A stretch of 64,000 nt of DNA from Tuctoria greenei (taxonomy: Eukaryota > Streptophyta > Magnoliopsida > Poales > Poaceae), in the NCBI GenBank assembly GCA_036927565.1, contig JAYESD010000003.1, positions 187,197,499 to 187,261,498 of the forward strand, in the 5' to 3' direction. The notes under the pieces are model-generated. The model made no database searches. It had not been told where the DNA came from and was given only the letters and a program-made list of their open reading frames with translations. Positions 52,935-64,000 of the stretch are shown here, in pieces. The translations under genes and the position numbers were made by a program. Numbering within the stretch: the first letter of the stretch is position 1; each line of letters opens with the position of its first letter.

Positions 52935-53832
52935 AACCTACCCCCCTTAAAATGAATCTCGCCCTCGAGATTCGACGCGGAAGAGAAGAGATAGGGAAAT
53001 TCCTTCTTGAGATCATCTTCTAGCTCCCAAGTTGCTTCTTTTTCGGTATGATGCTTCCATTGGACTTTACACCATCGAATCACCTTGTTCCTTGTGACTC
53101 TCTCCTTGGTTTCCAAGATTTTGACCAGTTGCTCGGCGTACGTCAAATTTTCCTCTAGTTCCAATTCTTCCATTGGCACTTGATCTTCCGGTACCCTGAG
53201 ACACTTCTTGAGTTGGGAAACATGAAACACATCATGTACGTCTGAAAGATGAGCTGGCATCTCCAACTTATATGCTACTTCTCCTCTTTTGTCCAAAATC
53301 TTGAATGGTCCAACATAACGAGGTGCGAGCTTGCCTCTTATGTTAAACCTCTTATGACCTCTCATTGGTGACACCTTGAGGTAAACAAAATCTCCTATTT
53401 CAAAGGCTAATTTCCTTCTCCTATTATCCGCATAGCATTTTTGCCTTGATTGGGCAGCCCTCAAGTTTCCACGAATTATTTGGACTTGCTTTTCGGCTTC
53501 TTGCAACACATCCGGACCAAATACTTGAGTTTCTCCTGCCTCATTCCAGAATAAAGGTGTCCTACACTTCCTCCCATAAAGCGCTTCATATGGTGACATT
53601 TTCAAGCTTGCTTGGTAACTATTGTTGTATGAAAATTCTGCGTATGGCAAGTTTTTGTCCCAACTTTTCCCATGCTTTAAAGCACAAGCTCTTAACATGT
53701 CCTCCAAAATCTGATTGGTCCTCTCGGTTTGTCCATCCATTTGAGGATGATATGCTGAACTAAAATTCAACCTCGTTCCCAAAGCTTCATGCAATTTTGC
53801 CAAAATCTGGAGGTAAATTGAGAACCTCTATC
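52820..53832 (-). pseudogene. pol: Tekay integrase C-terminus and chromodomain
   Basis: After a 1-nt deletion near 53,805 (SRFW-AKLHEALGTRL) the frame continues AYHPQMDGQTERTNQILED (third catalytic Glu), then GPFKILDKRGEVAYKLEMP. The chromodomain-like end is LVKILETKERVTRNKVIRWCKVQWKHHTEKEATWELEDDL. Such chromodomains steer chromovirus integration to histone-marked chromatin. The frame has no stop before the LTR and runs into it, ending at 52,820. Confidence 0.85.
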
Positions 53833-55683
53833 CGAGACTATCTTCTTAGGGACTCCATGTCGACACACAATATGCTCCATGTATACTTCGGCCAATTGTG
53901 CAGTTGTATACTTGGTCTTCACAGAGACAAAATGAGCTGACTTGGTTAAGCGATCCACAATTACCCAAATTGAGTCATACCCGGATTGAGTATGTGGTAA
54001 CCCAACTATGAAGTCCATACCAATTTCTTCCCACTTCCATTCCGGAATCTTCAACGGTTGCAATAATCCGGCTGGCTTTTGATGTTCCGCCTTGACTCGT
54101 TGGCACACATCACATAATGCTACATATTCAGCTATGTCCCTTTTCATGCTACCCCACCAATAGCAAGTCTTCAAGTCCTTGTACATCTTCGTACAACCGG
54201 GGTGAATTGAGTATGGCGAGTCATGTTGCTCCTTTAATATTGTCTCCCGAATATGTTTTACATTAGGCACGACGATCCTCTTTCCAAGCCATAAGGTACC
54301 ATGTTCGTCTTCATCAAATCTGAATTCTCTCCCTTCTTTGATTCTTTCCTTGATTTCCTTGATCTCCTCATCTATGGTCCGTTCTTCTCGAATTTCTTGC
54401 TCCAAGGTCGGATTTAACTCCATCATCTCCATCTCATTTACAAACCCGAGGTTCAACCGTTCAAACTCCTTACATAACTCGGACGGCAACTCTCGAACTG
54501 TAAGTTGATGGCTTACTCCTTTCCGACTCAAGGCATCGGCCACTACATTGGCTTTTCCCGGATGATAGTTGATTCCCACATCATAATCCTTGATGAGCTC
54601 CAACCATCTTCGTTGCCTCAAATTCAGGTCTGTCTGTGTGAAAATATACTTCAAACTCTTATGATCCGTGTAAATTTCACACCTATGTCCAAGAATATAG
54701 TGTCTCCAAATCTTCAATGCATGTACCACGGCTGCTAGTTCAAGATCATGCGTGGGGTAATTCTGCTCATGTTTCTTCAATTGTCTCGACGCATAGGCGA
54801 CCACTTGAACTTCTTGCATCAATACACATCCAAGCCCTTGTCTTGATGCATCGCAATAAATGTCAAAACTCTTGCTTACATCCGGCAATACCAAAACTGG
54901 GGCTGTTGTCAACCGCTTCTTTAACTCCTCAAAGCTATCCTGACAAGCTTCAGTCCATTGGAACGCCTTTCCCTTCGTTAGCAACTCCGTCATAGGCTTG
55001 GCTATCTTGGAAAAGTCCTTGATGAATCGACGGTAATATCCAGCCATCCCAAGAAAACTCCGAATTTCCTTGACATTCTGTGGCGGTTCCCACTTAAGCA
55101 CATCTCTCACCTTCCCTGGGTCAACTGATACTCCTCCTCCGGAAATAATATGGCCTAAGAAGGAAACTTCCCGTAACCAGAATTGACATTTACTGAACTT
55201 GGCATACAATTGATGCTCCCTCAATTTCTGCAACGTAAGCCTCAAGAGTTCCTCATGTTCCTTCTCATCCTTCGAGTAGATCATAATATCATCAATAAAC
55301 ACCACAACGAACTTATCCAAGTACTCCATGAAGACCTTGTTCATGAGGTACATAAAGTAGGCAGGTGCATTTGTCAATCCAAAAGACATCACGGTGTACT
55401 CATAAGATCCATACCGTGTCCTAAAAGCTGTCTTGGGTATGCCCAATGGTCTAATCTTCATTTGAAAGTATCCCGACCTCAAGTCAATTTTAGAGAAGAC
55501 ACAAGCACCCTTCATCTGATCAAACAAGTCTTCTATGCGTGGCAAGGTGTACTTGTTCTTGATTGTTACCTCGTTGAGAGCTCGGTAATCCACGCACATC
55601 CTTTGGGATCCGTCCTTCTTGTCCACAAAAAGAACGGGCGCTCCCCAAGGTGAAGAGCTAGGGCGAATAAAACCCTTCTCTAA
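53767..55683 (-). pseudogene. pol: Tekay reverse transcriptase, RNase H and integrase core
   Basis: The frame after the gag stop carries LEKGFIRPS and VDKKDGSQRMCVDYRALNEV. RT has FSKIDLRSGYFQM, SFGLTNAPAYFMYLM and the FIDD box (residues 110-113 counted from MDKKDGS). RNase H has FDIYCDASRQGLGCVLM and LKIWRHYILGHRCEIYTDH. Integrase has an HHCC finger (HDSPYSIHPGCTKMY ... CDVCQRV), WEEIGMDFIVGLP and IVSDRGSQFTS. All catalytic residues seen are intact. The only breaks are the TAA at 55,684-55,686 upstream and the 1-nt deletion near 53,805. Confidence 0.88.
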
Positions 55684-57495
55684 TTACTCTTGAATTTGTT
55701 TCTTGAGCTCCGCTAATTCCATAGGAGGCATCCTATATGGCCTCTTAGCTATAGGTGCAGTTCCAGGTATTAAATTAATAACAAACTCAATGTCTCGATC
55801 GGGTGGCATACCTGGCAAATCGTCCGGAAAAATATCCAAAAATTCACACACCACCGGAATCTCCTCAATTGCGACACCGTCCATATGATTCAGCTCTAAT
55901 TGCTTCGGTGCATGTTGGGTTGCTTCAAATTCTATGGTGATCCCTTCTTCATTAGTCAACTTCACCGTCTTTGTGGCACATTCAATAACTCCATTGTGCT
56001 TCCTCAACCAGTCCATACCAAGTATAATATCCAACCCTTGAGAATCTAAAACAATGAGGTTGGCGGAGAAGTCTACCCCCCTTATTCTAAGGCTTACTTT
56101 TGGACATACTATATTTGTCCTCATCTCTCCTCCAGGAGACTTAACCAACAGAGTAAACTTCATATGAGAGATAGGCAAACTATACTTGGCAACATACTTC
56201 GATGCAATGAATGAATGCGATGCTCCAGAATCAAATAACATAGTCGCGGGGTTGGAGTTGGCGAGAAACATACAAATGACCACGTCATCCGCTTGTTGAG
56301 CATCCTCCGTAGAGACATGGTTCACGTTGCCACGAGCAAAATTTTGCTGTCCACGGCTTCCTTGTGGCTGTCCTCCATTAGGTCTTGGGTTTTGCCTCGA
56401 TGTATTGCTTCCTTGACCAAGGCCTGACTTAGGACATTGATGTGCAAAGTGTCCAGCTTCTCCACAGGTATAACACTTCTTAACTCCACCAGAATTATTG
56501 GAACGAGTTTGGTTTTGAGCATTGGCTCCAGGAAAATCAGCACGAGGTGCATAAGGCATTGGAGGCCTAGGTGCTTGCATAACAGGGCGCTGCTGCACAA
56601 ACTGAGTTGGGCGCGGTGCATAACCAGGGTGCTTAGCAGGAATAGAGGAGCTGTAATGAGGCGCATTGGGCGGCGCAAAGCGAGGGCGCACATTACTTCC
56701 TTGTTGCTGTCCTTGATATGGCGCCTTCCTCTTGATTTCTTGCTCCATCTCACGGATCTTGTTCTCAACCACAATTTCTTTGTCCACAAGCTTCTGAAAA
56801 TTGACATAATCACAGTTGAGCAATTGCACTTGGATCGTATTGTTCAATCCCCTCATGAACAAGTATTGCTTCCGGCTGTCCCGGCTAACATCCTCAGGCG
56901 CATATCTTGAGAGTTGAGTGAACTTATTGAGATATTCACTCACGCTTGATTTTCCTTGTCTCAAGTTCTCAAATTCTTGCCTCTTCAAGATCATAACACC
57001 TTCCGGCACATAATGAGAACGAAAACTCTCCTTGAATTCCGCCCAGGTAATTCTCTCTTGGTTCTCATGAGCATTGCAATAAGAATCCCACCAATCAGCA
57101 GCTGCTCCAACGAGTTGATGAGAAGCAAATAGCACCTTCTCCCGGTCACTGCATTGGACAATGGCTAGCTTCTTCTCCACGGACTTGAGCCAATCATCCG
57201 CATCCATAGGGTCTGCGGCTTGAGCAAAGGTTGGCGGCCTAGTCCTCATAAACTCTCCCAATCGGTTATGAGGAGGTGGGGGTGGCGGTGGAGGCATGTG
57301 GGGCTGATTGTTGATATTGCCAGCCTGCAGCTGTCCCATAGTCTGTATCATGGTCTGCATGAGCTGGTTTTGCATGGCCAATAGCTGCTCGATGTTGATA
57401 CCTCCCTGAGTAGATCCTTGCCCATTGTTGTTCTGAGGCACTCCATTGTTCTCCTCTTCATCATTGCCATCCCTCTGGTTGCGAGTCCTTGCCAT
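55684..57495 (-). CDS. gag: Tekay gag-protease
   Basis: 603 codons from ATG at 57,495. Pro-rich segment at residues 67-74; retrotransposon gag domain about 95-240 (WLKSVEKKLAIVQCSDREK, AADWWDSYCN, FRSHYVPEGV); zinc knuckle C340-x2-C-x4-H-x4-C353 (CYTCGEAGHFAHQC); protease with LFDSGASHSFIA (D421). In chromoviruses gag and pol are one frame. Here TAA at 55,684 replaces a sense codon (KKQIQE-stop-LEKGF), so only gag-protease would be made. Gag builds the particle and binds RNA; protease matures it. The open frame is intact over its full length, which suggests recent activity. Confidence 0.85.
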   Translation of the reverse strand: MARTRNQRDGNDEEENNGVPQNNNGQGSTQGGINIEQLLAMQNQLMQTMIQTMGQLQAGNINNQPHMPPPPPPPPHNRLGEFMRTRPPTFAQAADPMDADDWLKSVEKKLAIVQCSDREKVLFASHQLVGAAADWWDSYCNAHENQERITWAEFKESFRSHYVPEGVMILKRQEFENLRQGKSSVSEYLNKFTQLSRYAPEDVSRDSRKQYLFMRGLNNTIQVQLLNCDYVNFQKLVDKEIVVENKIREMEQEIKRKAPYQGQQQGSNVRPRFAPPNAPHYSSSIPAKHPGYAPRPTQFVQQRPVMQAPRPPMPYAPRADFPGANAQNQTRSNNSGGVKKCYTCGEAGHFAHQCPKSGLGQGSNTSRQNPRPNGGQPQGSRGQQNFARGNVNHVSTEDAQQADDVVICMFLANSNPATMLFDSGASHSFIASKYVAKYSLPISHMKFTLLVKSPGGEMRTNIVCPKVSLRIRGVDFSANLIVLDSQGLDIILGMDWLRKHNGVIECATKTVKLTNEEGITIEFEATQHAPKQLELNHMDGVAIEEIPVVCEFLDIFPDDLPGMPPDRDIEFVINLIPGTAPIAKRPYRMPPMELAELKKQIQE

Positions 57496-57750
57496 CTGAA
57501 GAAAAGCAATAGGTAAGAATTAGAAAACGTCCCCAACTATATGCATCAAGGAGTATAAACTAAACAGCTAGCCACACTAGCCTAGGTGGACATGGCAATG
57601 CTAAGGCATCCCAAAATCCTCTATTAAGCACACAAGCAAACAATATATATAGCAAACAACACTCTAAGCAAAAACACACCGATTCCTGAGTGCTCCTATG
57701 TGCTCTAAAGTGTCCATTCTATCTAGGCTGCATCCTACGGTCAACCTGTG

Positions 57751-57763
57751 GCTCTGATACCAA
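57751..57763 (-). other. Tekay primer binding site (tRNA-iMet type)
   Basis: On the minus strand TGGTATCAGAGCC follows the 5' LTR end after a 2-base gap; a standard initiator-Met site. Confidence 0.9.
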
Positions 57764-57765
57764 TC

Positions 57766-59696
57766 TGTGGCGCCCGGTTCTGAAAATGAACCAAGCTAAC
57801 GCATATGTGTGCCCAGGATGTTCATCACACATACACGAGTGTAATCACAAAAGAGTATACAGAAAATTACCACAAGACAAGATTAATTAACCAAATTTTA
57901 TTACACGAACCAGATTATCCTCAAATACAAGCTCTAATAATTGTTAATGACAAGTTCAACTAATGCAGCGGAAATAAACTAATTAAGCAACTATGCAACA
58001 TAAGCAATAGGGTATATATGCGCAGCTCCAATCAACACCACAGGCAAAGCTGACGGTAGACACGGCCTAGAACTCCGCATTATCGCCATTAAACTCCCAA
58101 TCCTGACCTGCAACTGTTGGGGTGGGGGATTGCAAGAGTGAGTACATGTCGTACTCAGCAAGTGTGGAAAGTATGACATGTGGCTGATTCAAATGACGAC
58201 AATAATAATGGTAAAGTGCTGAAAAGTACATTAAAACATTTGAAAAGCAATATAGTATAAGTATGTGAAGTAAACCCATCATAATCATAAGTAATACCGT
58301 AATACCAAACTTGAATTCATTACCATCATCAAAAATTCCAGATTTCACCATTGCCAATAACCACCTTCAATACCACAAATAAATCCATAACCATCCATAA
58401 CCATCACCGTAACCATTACCATAACCATTAACATAACCATTACCATAACCATTACCAATACCAAATACCCTCTAATCATGGAAGTTGTCCAGGTGCTCAT
58501 AACCGGGAGCACGGCTACCATGATAGTTTTAATTAACTCTCTGCAGAGGTTGTACCACTTTACCCACGTGTTCGTGATTTCATCACCTTTCGGCGACTAA
58601 GAACCTCCCTTATGCCCATGATCCGTCGGTCACATTACACACTTCCGTTGGTGTGTGGCCAAGAGATCACAAAATAGCCTTTACAAAGGGATTACTAGCC
58701 TATTTAGACCCCACTGAGGTTTCACCGGTGGCGATGCCTCCAACTGAGCACATCTTCAACCAAGGGCCCCCTCTTGAGCCATTCGGATCCCAGGGTAGTC
58801 CCACCAATCATCAACAAACCCAATCCGACTACCCCTTCCCCGAGCATCCACAATGGTCCAAACAGCACTAGCAAAGCCCTAATTAATCAGCTACGCCGCA
58901 CCCATACTTGGCCTCGTGGTGGCACTGTAGTCCTGGCTTATTCTCGCATGAATCGGTCCTTAGATCTAAAGCAAGCAAACCACCATAACATCCAACCCAT
59001 CCACATACCAGGCTTGCTTAGATCATCCATTACCATACCATGTTTAACCAGTTCATGTTAACCATAATCTCATCCATGCATAATTAAATTGAGTGATATA
59101 GTTATTTCCCATCCCAGTTGATTAAGCGAAGCAAAAAGGTAAAACGTCCATCCCGACGCTCTACTATAAATTCCAGGTGACAAGGGTGGTTTAGCAAATC
59201 TAGTAAACTTCCTACCATAGGATTTCACATCAATTTGACACAAGCATGCAGTTTTGCAAACAAAACATTTATTTTAAAAACAGGATCAATATGCTTCAAG
59301 GACACTTGCCTTGCTCTTGCTGTTGATTAGGGTCAAAGCCTTCAAACTCTTGATGTTGTAGATCCTCCGCGGCACTTTCTAGCGAAAATCCGTCTAATCC
59401 ACACAATAAACATACAAGACAAGAAACACAATCAAAGAGTGCACAAATATTACTCAATATGACATGACATGCATGATTAATGCAAATGCAAGGTAGAACT
59501 TGTTACTAGATTGCTTTTAATGATCACTAACTAGCTCTAGTAGATTTTAACAAGTTTATACAGGTTTGGATCCGATTAGATCAAATTTTAGAATTAATTC
59601 AACACAATTTAACCAGAAAGATCGGACTAGTCCGCTAGGGACCAGACAAGTCCGCACTCTGCGAGATTAGCAGATTAGGGTTTTCTAGATCGACGT
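57766..59696 (-). repeat. Tekay 5' LTR, interrupted by element D
   Basis: Starts TGTGGCGCCCGGTTC and follows the 3' LTR with about 20 differences and one inserted 12-bp hexamer pair (near 58,426). It breaks at GATCGACGT, where the other LTR goes on GAATTCGG (51,988). GACGT (59,692-59,696) is the likely target copy for element D. Confidence 0.9.
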
Positions 59697-60528
59697 TGTC
59701 GACTGTTGGAGTCGGCAGATCCCCTGACACTACGAAAGTGTTGAAGGAGTTTGTGGTTCGGTTTGGGCGCGCGGAGACTCAAGAAGGTGAAACGCGATTG
59801 GACACGAGTGACACAGTGGTTTACGTGGTTCGGGCCGCCTGAGCGTAATACCCTACTCCACGGGTGTGTGTGTGTGTTGTATTAACTTGTGAACTTCAGA
59901 GCGTTCGAGAGTTCTCTCTCCGTGTATCGTATGTTTGTCCTTTTATAGTACAAGGACAAACTGTTACAAATCAGCCTGACCCGACATGTGGCCCTGGCGG
60001 TTACTAGTATTGATACACGAGATTAATTGTTGTTAATAACCCTGTAACGGCTTCGACAGTGCCGTTACAGGTGTTAAGATTGTCCGATTAAGTGTCATTA
60101 ATATGGAATTAATGATAATTAATTGGGTCTTGAAGTCCGCGGCTGTCCATTGGAGATCCGGAGCCGTTACAATGTCTCCCGGGGGTTTGAAGCGGCCAGC
60201 TCCGACGTATGGATACGTGGCAGCTCCGGAGCTTGCTTGTGGGAAGCGGGAAGCTCCGCGGTGGCCTGGCACGTGTCAGGTCCGGAGCTTCTCTCGGTCA
60301 GGGGTTAAATCCGGAGGTGCCGTTTCGGTACCTAGCCCGGAGCTTCGCCCTTGTGGGTAGTAGCTCCGGTCTGGCGGTACACGTGGCAACCTAGGGGTTA
60401 ACCATGTTGGAGAAGCAGGTCCGGTTATGTCTGACAAGTGGGCCCCCGAGGGTCTTCAATTTGAGTAGATGTCCTTCCCTTGAGATCTTTGCAACCTCAG
60501 GGGGTGTATGGTTTTTAGGGTACCGACA
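59697..60528 (-). repeat. Element D 3' LTR
   Basis: TGTCGACTGTTGG... to ...GGTACCGACA, 832 bp. TATA at 59,939-59,948 (minus). Conserved block TTACGTGGTTCGGGCC from 59,821. G-box-like words at 60,214 (TACGTG), 60,270 and 60,380, again on a spacing close to multiples of 55. Confidence 0.9.
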
Positions 60529-61058
60529 GTGGCCCCCTGGACCTACCTCCGGGGAAGGCCAACGGGGTGAAGTCATTCCGCCGGAGGTGGGTCCACACTT
60601 GCGACTCTTGAACTGGGTCTTCAAGGGTCTTCGGAGGTGCCTTTGGCGGGTCTTTACGGTTAAATCCCGACGCGTGGCGTACCTCAGGCGGCAGATAAGA
60701 TCTTTGACGTGCGGATCTCTCGCAATTGAAGGTCGCCAGTTCCCGATACGAAAACCGTATCGGTTCCGCGCGCCTTGTCAGGTCGCCGCCTTTGGGTTTC
60801 CCGCCTCGTGATGACAACCGTTCGCCTGGGTAAGAACCTCGACTTGATCGTCAGGGTGGTCCCGGGCCCTCTTGTCATCGGCAGGGTTGAATTCTTGAGT
60901 AGTATCCTTGACTCCCCTGCAGTTTCCATCCAAGCGTTGCGAGGGCTTACTTAAGAAGGAAAGCGCACCGTCGGGAGTTCTTTACGCTTTCCATCTGTTC
61001 TTGCGCTCAAACTCCCAACTCGTGCTTTGCTCCTCTTCTCTTGCCTAGCTGTGCTGCG

Positions 61059-64000
61059 ATGGAGTTGGGTCTGCGTGAGAGTCGTTTGAAGACGGAAAGC
61101 GATCTGAAGAAGGTCCGAGCCCTCATGGGGTGGTCGTCGGACTTCTTCAACCGTTCGGTCCGCGCCGGCGGAGAGCTTCCCTTTAAAAAGGAGCACTCCG
61201 GCGAGATGGTGTATTTTTCCTCGTACGCCATGGTGGGGCTGATCCCACCGTTTTCTTCTTTCTTCTTGATGCTGCTGGACTTCTATGGTCTGCAGCTATA
61301 CCACCTTGGCCCTCACTCCATTCTCCTTGTGTCCATCTTTGTCCACTTCTGCGAGATGTGGGTGGGCATCCCTCCCTGCATCGAGCTCTTCCGAACCTTC
61401 TTCACCGTCCAAACCACCGGCCGAAGCGACGAGTACCTTGGCTTCTACTACTTTGTGAAGCGCAAGAAGTGCCCGTTCAAGTAACTCCGATCATTCCCTT
61501 CCGGGAAGTGGGATGACTGGAAGAAAGATTGGGTAGTCGTCCGGGTGGAGGAGCATGAGCGGTTGGAGTTGCCAGACGGTCTGCCCGGCATTGACACGTC
61601 GGTGTGGAGCGAAGTTACGGTGCTGGCGGCAGCTTTCGACCCCGTCCTGACCAGGATCCGCCAATGTGTGGAGGGAGGATTGACTCCCCAGGCGGTGTTC
61701 TGCAACTTCTTGTCCAACAGGTGGGCGCCGCTGAAGAGGAGGGAGAAGCTCGCCTGGGCCCTCAACAGCGTGATGGATGAGGACCGGGTTGAGACCGGGT
61801 TGAAGTCCAGCATGGTGGGGAAGACCTTGGAGTTTCACCTCAAGAAATTCCAGCACGACATCGATGTTGACAGAGATTACTTGACTCCGCCGCCGGCTTT
61901 CCTCCCCCTAATCGTGGAAGTTGAGTTCAGCAGGGAGCTCCGGCGGAAGATGCCCGCGCTTGACGACCTTGGTGTCGTCGAGAGAAGATCAACCGCCCGG
62001 TTGGCGATCCCCGGGTTGTCCGAAGGCGGCTCCGCCCCTGTCTCTCAGCCAAGAGCTGAGGTCATCGGCAAGGGCAAGGAGCTGGCGGAAGAGCCGGAGA
62101 GCCGGAAGAGAAAGCTGCGACATGCCGACGGAAGGTCCGTCGGGCTTGCTACCTCCCCCCCAGTTCCCCGTCCTCAGGAAGGAAGATCCTCCGCCGCCGT
62201 AGCGGCTGTCCCCGTGGTGGGGTCTTTCCGGAGCGCTACTGTTCCAGCGGTGGGATCCTCCCGGAGTGCGACCGTTCCCGTGGTGGATCCCTCCGGAGGT
62301 GCCAGCTCCGGGCACGCGACCCCGGCGCCAGAAGCGGTGAGGGCCTCCAGGTCCAGGAGTTCCTCTCGATCAAGGAGAGCTCCGACCCGGGAAACGCCCA
62401 CGGCCGCGGCAAGTCCTGGGAGTCCTCCCGGAGCTCCTACACTGACCGTGGCCAGCCCGGAACGTCCGGGAAAGAGGTTCCGCGCAAGCTGGTGCGTGAG
62501 CCTCCCAAGGTAATTTTTCTTGCTTACCTCGATTAACTTTTAATTATAGCATCTGTTTGCTCAATTTCTTCGTTCTTTATCTGCAGCGTTCCTAAGAAGG
62601 GGAGTGAAGCTCCGCCCTCAGCCACAGTGTCTGAGGCTGCGAGGGCTTCTGCTCCAGCCCCGGTGCCGCCCCAAGCGGAGGCTGCGACAGCTCTGGCGCC
62701 GGCTGTCGTGGTCATGGACCTCGACTCGTCTCCAGAAGTTCCCGTGGTAGCGCCGGACCACGGGATTGAAGATGTGCCAGCGGCACCTGTCCCGGAGGTT
62801 GAAGCTCCGGGTCCTGATGCTGCAGAAGTTGAAGCTCCGACTATTGAGTCAGAGGAAGTAGCAGTCCCGGCTTCAGAGCCGGAAAGTGCTGAAGTCCCGG
62901 CGGTTGAGCCGGAGGTAGCTGAAGCCCCGGCATGCGAGCCGGAAGTTGAAGTGGTTCCGGCAGTTGAGCCGGTTACTTCCGAAACTCCGGTCGCAGAGCC
63001 GGTAATTATTGGAGCGCTGGCTGCAGAGCCGGTGATTGTTGGAGCGCCGGCCGCAGAGCCGGTGGCTGAAGAGGCGAGGGAGCTTGAGCCTCCCTCAGAA
63101 GAAGTGTCCCGGCCGGAGCCAATGGAGGCGACGACGTCGATGGTACCCGTGGCGAAGCCAGAGTGCCTGAATGAAGTCGCCGGCCCCCAGCCTGAGGGGG
63201 CAAATGAAGACTTGGTGGCGGGACCTTCTTCGGTGGCGACTGAGGCCATCCCGGAGGAGTGCCCTAGCGCTTTGGAAGCTTGGGGTTCCACTCTTGTAGA
63301 GTGGGACCCAATTTTTGTAAGTGAAGACCCGCTGGAACCAGCGGAAGAGACCCCGGCAGGTCCGGAGCCCATCTCTCTGTCGATGTCCATCGACAACGCC
63401 TGCTCCAGTCTACGTCAGGTCCAACTGGCCTTCTTCCACGACAGCAAAGCTCTTGAAGAGGAGCGCCAAACCCTTAGGAGATGGCGTAATCGGCTCCACT
63501 TTGAGACTAAGCTGGCGCAGTCGAGGATTGCGGATGACAAGGAATGGATCAGACGGGAGAAGGTCCACCTGGAGCTCTGGGGTGAGCTGCTGGACGAGAG
63601 GGAGAGCATGACTCACGCCCTCGACGCTCAATCCCGGGAGTTCCATGACCAAGCTAAGGCTGCTAACGACGCGGCCAATGCTCGGTTCGATCAACTCGAG
63701 GCCATCAGCACCGCACTCATCAAGCGCCGAGAGGCACTTGAAGGAAGGGAAAGGCGGCTCGAGGATGAGGAGCAAAAACTCCTGGAGCTACGGGATGACG
63801 TCTTGCGACGGGAGGAAGAGCTCGCCGAGAAAACAGCTCTGGCGGACAAGGGCCTCGAGGAGCGCACTAAAAAATTGGAAGAGCGCTGCCTCGAGGAGGA
63901 GGAGAAGACCTGGGTGCGGGGGCAGGAACTCTATGAGTACAAGTGTGCCCTTGTCGCCCGGGAGAAGAAAATAGAGGCTAGGGAGAAGGACCTGGTCGAC
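61059..64000 (+). pseudogene. Antisense additional ORF of element D (runs off the window)
   Basis: Exon 1 61,059-62,509 (1,451 nt), intron 62,510-62,586 (GTAATT...CTGCAG, 77 bp), exon 2 from 62,587, open to the window end. N-terminal domain: MELGLRESRLKTESDLKK, GLIPPFSSFFLMLLDFYG, PCIELFRTFFTVQTTGRSD, KWDDWKKDWVVVRVEEHE. The one lesion seen is TAA at 61,482-61,484 (CPFK-stop-LRSFP), a single-base change from the Tyr codon kept in element B. Exon 2 carries Glu/Pro/Val repeats with regular EPV words, then the coiled coil. Exon 1 is one base longer than in B, which confirms B's deletion. Splice sites and flanking phases are the same in both copies. Confidence 0.82.

Larger units (their letters stand above)
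50074..59696 (-). mobile_element. Tekay (Del) chromovirus, cut by element D in its 5' LTR
   Basis: 3' LTR 50,074-52,934; internal part 52,935-57,765 with gag-protease, RT-RNase H-integrase and chromodomain; 5' LTR from 57,766, interrupted at 59,697. The primer site GGCTCTGATACCA (57,751-57,763, plus-strand view) matches initiator tRNA-Met. The LTRs are about 99% identical by eye, so it is young. Left target word AACTG (50,069-50,073); the partner lies outside. Confidence 0.9.
59697..64000 (-). mobile_element. Tat/Retand-type element D, 3' LTR and antisense gene only
   Basis: The same arrangement as the left end of element B: LTR 59,697-60,528, a purine-rich edge (GGTCCAGGGGGCCAC on the minus strand), then the plus-strand antisense gene. 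The rest, including gag-pol, lies beyond the window. Confidence 0.88.

Overview
This window reads as a repeat-rich intergenic block from a grass (Poaceae) nuclear genome. The evidence is Stowaway MITEs with TA target sites, a GC-rich plant GT43 xylan-type glycosyltransferase remnant with introns, and LTR retrotransposons of the SIRE, Athila, Tekay and Tat/Retand lineages. The species cannot be told from the sequence. No intact host gene was found; nearly every coding segment belongs to a transposable element, and most carry stops or frameshifts.

Layout. (1) 1-2 kb: a hAT transposase (DUF659) scrap, a MITE-like element and AT-rich spacer. (2) 2.0-5.9 kb: a broken, 5'-truncated GT43 glycosyltransferase pseudogene on the minus strand (three exons, two introns, a Stowaway in intron 2), bracketed by 34-bp direct repeats and followed by a perfect AT-rich palindrome. 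(3) 6.1-7.4 kb: the terminal part of a CACTA-like DNA transposon. (4) 7.4-64 kb: a Russian-doll nest of LTR retrotransposons, six levels deep.

The nest. Level 1 is an old Ty1/copia element (plus strand, from 7.4 kb). Its gag also carries a 789-bp non-autonomous hAT with an exact 8-bp target duplication, and a Stowaway sits inside that hAT. Level 2 is an Athila-type Ty3/gypsy element (plus, 10,988-39,975) with gag-protease and an ATHILA ORF but no reverse transcriptase or integrase. Two Tat/Retand-type elements, both minus strand, sit inside it: element A (13,608-21,347, degraded) and element B (22,627-35,692, complete, 850-bp LTRs, target duplication ATAGC). Level 3 is element C (plus, from 39,976), a Tat-type element inside the Athila 3' LTR, which also holds a Tekay solo LTR (41,413-44,253). 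Level 4 is a SIRE-type copia element (minus, from 46,299) with an env-position ORF. Level 5 is a Tekay chromovirus (minus, 50,074 onward). Level 6 is element D, a Tat/Retand element of the element-B group (minus, 59,697 to the window end). The far halves of C, SIRE, Tekay, D, Athila and the copia element lie beyond base 64,000.

How the parts work. Elements A, B and C carry recognisable gag-protease-RT sequence, and A and B also RNase H and integrase, all broken; D shows only its 3' LTR and antisense gene here. B and D carry a long antisense gene (about 1,140 residues) between pol and the 3' LTR, with a 77-79 bp intron, a 'putative gypsy type transposon' N-terminal domain and a coiled-coil C-terminus. 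Their LTRs hold a 55-bp-phased series of G-box (CACGTG) motifs upstream of the TATA box. The LTRs of the unrelated SIRE and Tekay elements share dense arrays of the palindrome CGGACTAGTCCG. These shared regulatory-looking motifs and the conserved antisense gene are the points most worth a second look.
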